Of a DNA stretch of 64,000 nucleotides, positions 55,250-64,000 are shown piece after piece. The DNA comes from Glandiceps talaboti (Eukaryota > Hemichordata > Enteropneusta > Spengelidae). The notes beneath the pieces were generated by a model, which had not been told where the DNA came from, did no database searches, and worked only from the letters and a program-made list of their open reading frames with translations. Positions within the stretch are counted from its first letter, which is position 1; every line of letters begins with the position of its first letter. The translations under genes and the position numbers were made by a program. The stretch is taken from assembly GCF_964340395.1 (NCBI RefSeq), contig NC_135568.1:2188001-2252000 (forward strand), in the 5' to 3' direction.

Positions 55250-55860
55250 AATTGATGTATATGTGCCGCCCTTTTGGGTGCATTTTCTAGCCCTTTGGTG
55301 TAAAATGGGATGTTTTTTTTTTAGCTGAAGAGTCTAAAACGGGGTCCACTTTGCATTGTTTTCGATTTTGCTTGATGATGATCCCATCAGTTATATGCAA
55401 ATTATGTCTAAAAATGTGGGGTTTTTTGTAAAAAACTATTGAGCAGATTGGGTTGAAATATGATGGGAACATTTTTAGTGGAGTTTAGAATAAGAATTGT
55501 TCATGACATGATGATCCCATAAGTGATATGCAAATTAGGGTGAAAATGTGTCTTTTTCGTCAAAAATCTATAATTCCAAAACTACTGAGCAGATTAGGCT
55601 GAAATTTGGTGGAAACGTTCTTATGGGTGTTTAGATTAAGAATTGTTCATAACATGATGATCCCATCAGTGATATGCAAATTAGGTCTAAAAATGTGTCT
55701 TTTTTGTCAAAAATTTATTGTTCCAAAACTATTGAGCAGATTGGGCTGAAATTTAAAGGGGATGCATCTGGGTTTGTGTAGATGAAGCTGTATTCATAAC
55801 GTTCTGATCCCATCAGTGATATGCAAATTCGGTGTAAAAGTCTCAATTTTGGTCATAAAC
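55250..55860. repeat. Tandem repeat of about 130-150 bp, preceded by dispersed repeat
   Basis: Four units contain GATGATCCCATCAGTGATAT then GCAAATTAGG, a TTTTTGTCAAAAAT segment and ACTATTGAGCAGATTGGGCT. The left part (55270-55375) is the inverted copy of 22015-22110. Confidence 0.85.
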
Positions 55861-56444
55861 TTATATCTTGAAACTGCTTGGTGAATGGGTTGAAGTTATA
55901 CAGTTAAAAGGAGAAGGTGCAATAACACAGACTGGTGTTAATGTGCCACTCAGTAGATGGTTGGAAAGTGACCAGGGCAATTTAGGGTTTCAGGTCCAGA
56001 CATGATGTGTAGGAGAAGTATTAAATACCAAGGCCAAGTCTTTACAGATCAAAGAAGGATTACCCAGTATCTGTTATTTGTACTACTATGTGAGTAGTGA
56101 TTACACAACTCAAGTGGAAGCGGTGATTATATATTCTTAAATTGGAAGGATTTGTTGATACATGTTTGTTGTCACTGTTATCAACTGATACGATTGGATA
56201 GTGACACTGATAGTTTGGATCCTCTAATGATAGCCAGATTTTGTTGTTGTGAATCAAAACGAGAAAAACTGGCATTTCTTGTGAGTTACCACATAGTTAA
56301 GAGATAGGTGAAAACCAAATTTTGGTGTGTTAATAGAAGGTCAGCCTAGAGGGCAGACTGTTTGGATCTCAGTATGTTTTTCTTTCAAGATGCCACAATA
56401 TAGTTTCCCTAACTGCTAGATGTAGTAGAATGATGGAGTCTTAT

Positions 56445-56660
56445 TTAGGTGGTCCTCACATGTGCCAATCTTTTCATTTATTGCCAGTCTTAAGGTGGTC
56501 CTCACATGTGCCAAACCTTTCATTTATTGCCAGTCTTATACAAGTCATGTATAGGGTGATTCTTACAAGTGTCACACTTTCATTAAATGCTACATGTACA
56601 TGTAATAAAGTGATAGTCTTAAGGTGGTCCCAGATGTGCCTCAAGTTTCATCGCTATAGG
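56445..56660. repeat. About 50-bp degenerate tandem repeat
   Basis: Units of GGTGGTCCTCACATGTGCCA with TTTCATTTATTGCCAGTCTT, about four decayed copies. Confidence 0.8.
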
Positions 56661-57121
56661 TTGTGCAGTGTCTTAAGATGGCTTTTACAAATGCAACATG
56701 TCATATTGGCAAGCATGTTTGTGATGGTAATGCTATACTGTATACATTGTCTTTTGTTACTTTCTATTAAACTTTGTTACTCATGATTATAACAACTGCA
56801 TTTAGTTGAAGTATTTTGTCTGATAGAAGTTGACTGTGAATGCAGTGGCTTTTTTATCTCATTCTTAATTCAAGTACTTTTCATTATGTGGGTATATAGT
56901 TTGGGGCAAACCACAATAATAGGTTGTAAAATTGAATGTAAGTACACACCCTACCCTAGAGGCAATTCAGTTTGGTATTGAAAGGTATGAGACAAAAGTG
57001 GTGTTACTCAGTCAACAGCTGTCTATACTCAGATTATATAGTGAATGAACTCAGGCAAAGCTGAGGGCTGTTACTTTGGGAATAATATGATAGAGCCCTA
57101 TGCGCCACATACTGACATGGC

Positions 57122-57508
57122 AGTAAGCAGTATCTCTCACGCCATGCAATGCCATGCCACACGCCACATACTACACTGTGGTAAGCAGTATCTTTCACGC
57201 CGTGCAATGCCATGCCACACGCCACATACTACACTGTGGTAAGCAATATCTTTCACGCCATGCAATACCATGCCACACGCCACATATGGTGGTAAGCAAT
57301 ATCTTTCACACCATGCAATGCCATGCCACACGCCACATACTACACTGTGGTAAGCAGTATCTTTCACGCCACGCAATGCCATGCCACACGCCACGTATGG
57401 TGGTAAGCAGTATCTTTCACGCCACGCAATGCCATGCCACACGCCACGTATGGTGGTAAGCAGTATCTTTCACACCACGCAATGCCATGCCACACGCCAC
57501 ATACTACA
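57122..57508. repeat. 53/58-bp tandem repeat, 7 copies
   Basis: Unit GTAAGCAGTATCTTTCACGC then CATGCAATGCCATGCCACAC with GCCACATACTACACTGTG. Some units lose ACTACAC and become shorter (GCCACATATGGTG), giving two length classes. Confidence 0.95.
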
Positions 57509-58394
57509 TGGGGTGACACAATCTCCTATCATCTATGCATCTACAGCCATAAGAATGGAAATGATTATTATAATATGTCTTGGAATGGAATACGGTCCCC
57601 GACTATCGTTCTATTAAAACCAATGTTTTCTATATTACTCTACCAAACAGCTGTTTTTCACACCTCAAGTTTTATTCTAATGGGAACTTGTCCTGTAATT
57701 AAAAACATTATTTTCTTTCTTAACTTACATGGGTGCAGAATACGATAAAACAATGAAACTTTGGTAAAGGTCGTTGACACCATAACAAGGAGTAGACATT
57801 TGACCTAGTTATTAAACTAGGTTCGGTACGGCTATTCATGTAACATAAGTGGGGTGTTCATCTATAGATTGGTTTACAAACCCAAACAGTTTTCAATAAG
57901 TACCGAGAAGGATGTCTTTAGCATTCATGTCATAGTGATGCTTGGAAATGGATGGAAGAAAAGACAAAAAGTCCATGCATAATTCTTATTAATTCTCGGT
58001 GTATTTAAAAGCATGATATGAAATGTAAAGGTAGTCAGTTATTCATAATTACAGGTAGTTGCCAGTGAAAGTGATGAATGTTTTCTTAGAGCTTGCTAGC
58101 TAATTAGTATTACAGGGCTTGAAATTAACGTTAGTCTCATGTCCACAGACTACCAATTTTTGTGATGGGGTTACCATAATTTGCAGACAGTAGCCCACTC
58201 AGGCTACCACTGATTATGCAATGATTTAAAGGATGGAAGATTTACAGACATAAAAATATTTTAATAACAGATATATTTCCAATAGAGACACTCTGTTTTT
58301 AGTTCAGAAATATAGGACTAGTGGTTACCATCCTTGGGCTACCAATTTCTGAAATTGGTAGCCCACTGGAACTACCGTTTGGGAAAAAGTTAAA

Positions 58395-58586
58395 AAATGT
58401 GTAAAAAGTTTGTTATTGTACGTACAATAACATTTATGAACAATTTACAATGTACTGACTTACAGACACAAATTTGGTCTTTGTTGTTTCACATTGATTT
58501 TTCAAGTAGGAAGCCATAATAAAATTTGTTTTATACATTAAAAATCCAAAATAAATACCCAATCCTCATCCATATGGTCACTTTAA
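58395..58586. mobile_element. MITE-like element family D, right-arm fragment
   Basis: Matches the interior and right arm of 63049-63402 (GTTTGTTATTGTACGTACAA, ending CATCCATATGGTCACTTTAA). The left arm was not seen. Confidence 0.7.
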
Positions 58587-60654
58587 AGTAGGATTATGAA
58601 AGTATCACCAACATGTACAGATACACTTACTGTTTTAAAAACATTTTTTTTTAAAATTTTAACCAACCGACCAGTCCAGCATTTTAAGATGTTACGATGA
58701 GAAACATAACTATGTATGAGTGGTTTATATGTGAAAGTGAGGCTTTTGATCTCATTCTGTTGTCTGTATGTCAGAAGTAGTTCAAAAGTATATATTATAG
58801 TTTTGTTTGCTATAATTGTATTACAATGAACCTATAGTGGAAATTATTTTAGAAAATGCAATAAAAATGACAACTCAAATATGTCAACATTTTATGAAAA
58901 TTTGTAGATCTTAATGTAGCAGGATATTCAGATGATGTGTGTACTTGAACTCTGAGACAATGTCAACTTTATATATTATTAGAAAATGGGGTATTGTTCA
59001 ACTTCAACTAAAAGTGGTGTACGTCTGAATATACAGATTCATAAGCAAGATTTAACATTTCACATAGTGGGACCTGCAACCACTAGTTCTGTCAGCAGGA
59101 CCACTGGATTTTTTAAGGCACTGGTCCGGGGACCACCAGTTCACAAAATGATTTGTTCACCCCTGGACGTCAATGTGTAGTTATGAATAAAGAGTATTTT
59201 GGCACTTTAAAACAAAACAGTGAAAATATAAAGAAAAATATTTAGTACTTTGAGCATTTTGACAGTACAAATTGCATCAGAAATAGCAAAGATTTATTTT
59301 ATCAGACATTTTTTTCAATAATTATTATTTTTTTGTGCTGGGAATGGCTCCCGGAGTCCCAGCGATTTTCTTTTTATGCAGACATATACACATATAAACA
59401 CAATCGCACATTTCTATTGAAATCTGAGGCAGGATTTATTAGACATTGTATAAACTATTTGCATGATGTTGTCACTGACCTTGTACAATTACTAGATTTA
59501 GGGATACAATACAAAATTTGATTAAACTGCAATAAATCAAAAAAGTGTGTCCCTGAAAATTTGAAGTCATCCACAAATTTCAACAAAAAAACTGAAAAAA
59601 AATAAATTAAAAAAAAATTGGTGCAAACTGTATCCTAAGAAGTGATTTGTTTGGGATAAAAATGTGAATTGGGAAAATGTTCCTAACTTGCAATAAATTA
59701 AGTCTGGTCATGAAAATTTGAATTTATGTTGACAAATTTTATCTACAGGTTTCAAGAAAAACCTAAATTTTATCAATATCGATACAAACTATATTCATAT
59801 TTGAAGTGTTTTGTTTTGGATAGAAAAGTGAGAATTTGCGGTAAATAACAAATTCTGGTCGTTAAAATTTGAAATTGCCTAAAAATTTCAACAAAAGGTT
59901 TCTAGAAAAAACCTAAATTTTATCAATATCGATACCGACTATATTCATAAAAGTGTTTTGTTTAGGATAGAAGAGTGAGAATTTTCTACAAATTGCAGTA
60001 AATAACAAATTCTGGTCATTAAAATTTGAAATTGCCTAAAAATTTCAACAAAAGGTTTCTAGAAAACCCTAAATTGTATCAATATCGATACAGAGTCGTA
60101 AAAGTGTTGTATTTTAGATAGATGGGTGAGAATGCTGTTACTGGCAGCACAATATGGTACTGTTTTGGTTACATCCTGTTTTATAGCTAGATGTGTCCTT
60201 GACCGTTTTAGCAGCTTGTCTTTTTTCTCGGCTTCCTTTATATTATTTTTATTCTAACTGTGTGACTACATTGTTTGACTTGTTTCTGAAACAATATAAT
60301 CACGATTGAGAAATGCATTCAACTGCAGAGACTGATGGAGTCTTATTTTGCTGTGGATGAGTGAATTTCTGGAATATTTTTAGAAATGTGTTATAAATGA
60401 GGATCACCATGGTGATGTCATGGGAATGATTGAATGATGATAAGGTATGTATAACAACCTTAATGAAAATAACCTCATTCTAGTCAGAAGTAGCATACAC
60501 AAAAATGAACGCTAAAAATATTTTCTCCCGGAAATTTGATCTTATCAAGGTTGATTTGTGATCACACATCTCATTAACTAAAGATAAAATTTAAGGTGAC
60601 ATTTTGTATAATGGTAGCACTAGATGAAGTGTACATTTTAAAACCCATGGATTC

Positions 60655-61135
60655 ACACTTGTGGATCTACCTGAGTTCCCCAGTCATTTTACCAGGGTTC
60701 CCTACCATAGAGTTTTTGTTAGGGGTGGTAAGTAGGTAAAATTTACCTGGGTTCCCCTGTCATTTTACCAGGGTTCCCTACCATATAGTTTTTGTTAGGG
60801 GTGGTAAGTAGGTAAAATCTACCTGGGTTCCCCTGTCATTTTACCAGGGTTCCGTACCAGTGTTTTTGTTAAGGGTGGTAAGTAGGTAAAATCTACCTGA
60901 GTTCCCCAGTCATTTTACCTGGGTTCCCTACCAGCGTTTTTATTAAGGGCGGTAAGTATATAGGTAAAATCTACCTGAGTTCCCCAGTTATTTTACCAAG
61001 TTCCCTATGAGTGTTTTTGTTAAGGGTAGTAAATAGGTAAAATCTACCTGAGTTCCCCAGTTATTTGACCAGGTTCCCTGCAGTGTTTTTGTTATGGGTA
61101 GTAAGTAGGTAAAATCTACCTGAGTGGAGTGGTGT
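60655..61135. repeat. About 75-bp tandem repeat, 6-7 copies
   Basis: Unit GGTAAAATCTACCTGAGTTC with CCCAGTCATTTTACCAGGGT and GTTTTTGTTAAGGGTGGTAA. Unit length varies slightly by indels. Confidence 0.93.
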
Positions 61136-61877
61136 GGGGATAGAGTGGTAAGGGGGGTGGGATGTGGGTTGTTATTATGCAGTATTCTTAAAAACATTCA
61201 TCAGGTTGGTAAATATCGTAATGATTAGTTCTTGTATCACAACCTAGGGTTCTAATTATTTACAAGTAACGTTTCACCAGTTCTGGTGAGCAGGCTTTGC
61301 CAAACTCAGTGTCTGCTTAACAAGAAGGCCGGCTAACGGACAGCTTGACTAATCCTGTCCATATGAACAAGCAAAGTGTTACTTGACATGTGAGTATAAT
61401 AAAAAACCTGTGGTCCTGACACAAGAACTTATTATTACTAATGTTATGCAGTGTTTTTGTAAAGGGTGCCACTATGGTAGGTATTCATTGAGCTGGTATA
61501 GTATGACAACTTAAAAATAATACAACAGTACTTGTCCACAACATATCGTATATGTTAACTGGTTACCACATTTTTCTGTCTAAGAGTTGTTACTAACAGG
61601 TGTATGTTTTCAACATAAAGATCACATAAAGTGTTCATTTAATCAATTCTGAAGCCAATTTGTATACCATTGAAGTGCATTCACGCCCAAAAGGTGTCAC
61701 AAAGTGTTACCTTGACCTTGAACATTGTTATATATACATACAGCTGACATCATTCAAATGTCAAATGTCATTTTTCTCTCTCTACTGTAGAGGTAGGTGA
61801 ATCAACTCATACATAGACTGGAGAATACAGCTTGGGCCATATGTTGTGTACATGTACATGACACACAACATAAGGGG

Positions 61878-62230
61878 TTTTCGGTGGCCGAGTGGTTAAA
61901 CCACTTGCCTCTTACCACTGTTGTCAGGGTTTGAACCCATTTAGGGTTATCAGTGGCCGAGTGGTTAAACCACTTGCCTCTTACCACTGATGTCGTTGGG
62001 GTTAAATTTACCACGCTATAAGTAAGAAGAGTGTCATTCAGTTTGACTCTACTGAACAACGCAGGTTTTCCCGGGTTTGACTCTACCGAACAACATAGTT
62101 TTTCCCCGGTTTGACTCTACCGAACAATGCAGGTTTTGCCCCAGGTACTCCGGTTTCCTCCTGCTTTAACACTGAACCCATTAGGGATATGGCCCTCACT
62201 GGACTTCTTGGGTTATAAGTGTTTATATAC
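61878..62230 (+). mobile_element. tRNA-derived SINE region with duplicated head
   Basis: TGGCCGAGTGGTTAAACCAC is a Ser/Leu-type A box, and GGTTTGAACCC is a B box (61930-61940). The head is repeated at 61953, where the B box is degraded. Three 37-bp units of TTTGACTCTACCGAACAA follow (62040-62140), then a body with CCAGGTACTCCGGTTTCCTC. It is not a functional tRNA: there is no acceptor stem pairing and too many changes. Confidence 0.7.
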
Positions 62231-63048
62231 TTAAAGAAATATGCAGTTTAAATGCAGATTATTATTATGTAGGATAGTGCTTGCCACGTTAGAACTCACA
62301 AACAAAGACAGAGTAAAGAGAACTGAAGACAAAACAAGGACATCCATGGCCCAATTAATGTATATTATGTTGTCTTATAGTAGTATATAGGCTATTTCAG
62401 ATCTCATAAAGGCTAGTACAGAGAACACTTGATTAAGACAAAACTAAAGAATACTGGTCCCAGACCAATGCTGTGTACTGTGACACTAAGCTGTTTCAAA
62501 ACTCAAAAACTATTATGCAGATTGAGAACTGGGAATTAAAACTCGATAAATCTAAAGAACATATAATACCCTCTAGGCTAGCTATATTTTAAAAACTAAC
62601 TTGGAAATCTTGATAAATCTAAAGAACACATGGGTTCAATGCTTATATGTTATAATACTAGCTCTATTTAAAAACTTATGTAGTGGACATGAAAACTTTA
62701 TAAATCTGAAGAAAATATACATTTTTGTATTCCCAATATTTATATTACAATACCATGGACTATTTCTAAACTCTACATGCTTACAGGAAACCGTGGCATA
62801 TATAGGGTTAAAGTTCTTTAGAGTACCCACCATGGCAAGACTGAACTGACAACTCATGGCCTAAAGGCTATTTCAGAACTCAAAAACTAGATACAGCTAG
62901 AAAACCGAGAACACTTGATAAATCTGAAGAAGACGATAATGGGCCCAATATGTCCATGTATGTATTGTTACGATAGTTCAGAAGTTAAAAATTAAACAGA
63001 ATAAGGATTGATCTGAGCCTGTCAGGTTAGGATTAGACTTAGGGTTGA

Positions 63049-63402
63049 TTAAAGTGGCCATATGGATGAGAATTTGATATTTATTTTGGATTTTTATTTG
63101 ATAAAACAACTTCACCATGTTTTTCTACTTGAAAAAATAATGTGAAATAACATATACCAAGTCCATGTTCGCAACTCAATAAACAGCAAAACACTAAACA
63201 ATGTGTAAAATGTTTGTTATTGTACATACAATACCAAACTTTTTACACTTTTTCTATCTTTTTGCAATGTATCGAGTTATGAACATGGACTTGGTATATG
63301 TTCTTTCGAATTATTTTTTCAAGTAGAAAAACATAGTGAAGCTGTTTTATCAAATAAAAATCTAAAATAAATACCAAATTCTCATCCATATGGCCACTTT
63401 AA
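63049..63402. mobile_element. MITE-like element family D, full hairpin
   Basis: 354 bp with inverted arms of about 150 bp. The ends are TTAAAGTGGCCATATGGATG and the exact inverse, and inner pairs include ACCAAGTCCATGTTCGCAAC. Only a short AT-rich loop separates the arms, so nearly the whole element can fold back. No ORF. Confidence 0.88.
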
Positions 63403-63774
63403 AGACAATGACAGGCTTTATATCCTATGCAATGTTTTTCATGTAGAAACTAGCCTATAGTGCTCTTTCTATGTGGTGATATCGTAAATTCTTTATTCAC
63501 CCTAACTTGATAAGAGTGTATGCCTGTGTTTTCTCAACGTCAGTATTGATACATGCCGGAACAAAACATGGACAAGTTGTATGTAGTCAATCTGATTGAA
63601 ATCTGATGTGGGAATACGGCTTGATGGAATATTTACCTCTATTTCCTTTGTATGTTATTGTTTGTCTTTGATTTGTTGTTCTGAGACTCAGTGAGAGTGA
63701 GTATTTTGCGATGGGAAGGAAATGGAGTTAAATAAAACAATCAAGTCATATTCCTACTGTCATCATGGAGTGTG

Positions 63775-64000
63775 GAGTCATGATGGGTGAATGGTTAGCG
63801 TGACCGGCTTGGAATCTACAGGTTGCAGGTTCGAGCCCTGTCGCTGCCTGCTGTTTGTTTCTGACGGTGGCTAAAGTCCTTGGGCAAGATTTGAACCACG
63901 ACTGTGCTTCAGTCAACCCAGCTGTATAATTGGGGACCTGGTAGGATGTAGGTTGCAATGTGAAGGCTTTAATCCTATGCGCTGAAATGGCTGCAATGGA
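63775..64000 (+). mobile_element. tRNA-derived SINE (runs off the window)
   Basis: The head has A box-like TGAATGGTTAGCGTGACCGG and the B box GGTTCGAGCCC about 40 bp later, followed by GTCCTTGGGCAAGATTTGAA and CCAGCTGTATAATTGGGGAC, typical of widespread invertebrate SINE bodies. The 3' end lies beyond the window. Confidence 0.8.

Noticed and set aside
57034-57748. His/Cys-rich ORFs on both strands
   Set aside because: Shadows of the 53/58-bp tandem repeat.
61886-61940. Functional tRNA-Ser/Leu gene
   Set aside because: A and B boxes are present, but the acceptor stem does not pair and the head is duplicated with decay; it is SINE sequence.
63785-63850. Functional tRNA gene
   Set aside because: tRNA-like promoter boxes continue into a typical SINE body without a 3' acceptor stem.

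Overview
This is eukaryotic nuclear DNA from an invertebrate animal. The genes are multi-exon with GT-AG introns, the DNA is AT-rich, and microsatellites, minisatellites, MITE-like elements, tRNA-derived SINEs and a LINE 3' end are abundant. The gene content (a CYP2-clan P450, a polycystin-1-like receptor/channel with HYR, REJ, GPS and PLAT modules, and a WSCD-type sulfotransferase) fits an invertebrate deuterostome such as a hemichordate, amphioxus or echinoderm. The species cannot be fixed from sequence alone.

Layout. (1) 536-3948, minus strand: a complete three-exon cytochrome P450 of 510 residues. (2) About 4995-5490: the 3' end of a CR1/L2-like non-LTR retrotransposon, next to a 2.9 kb, 33-bp minisatellite (5530-8466) that shows no frame-changing indel and has higher-order repeats. 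(3) 8.7-12.3 kb: no gene seen; compound microsatellites and AT-rich DNA. (4) 12353-41977, plus strand: a polycystin-1-like gene that I assembled from 29 exons with fully consistent phases, giving a 2352-residue protein. Its order is signal peptide, FTP (fucolectin/F5-8C-like) domain interrupted by a PAN/apple-like exon, two copies of a four-cysteine module, three HYR domains, REJ-like region, GPS, TM1, PLAT, ten more TM segments with a polycystin extracellular (TOP) domain, and a cytoplasmic tail made of four 19-residue repeats. (5) 44936-49012, plus strand: a four-exon type II membrane sulfotransferase of 351 residues. (6) 49.3-64 kb: no convincing gene; tandem repeats, fold-back elements and two tRNA-derived SINE regions.

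The three genes do not form an operon and no shared pathway is evident. The P450 would act in ER mono-oxygenation, the polycystin as a self-cleaved surface receptor/channel subunit, and the sulfotransferase in the Golgi. All exon boundaries were read by eye from splice motifs, reading-frame continuity and family resemblance; no transcript or database evidence was available.
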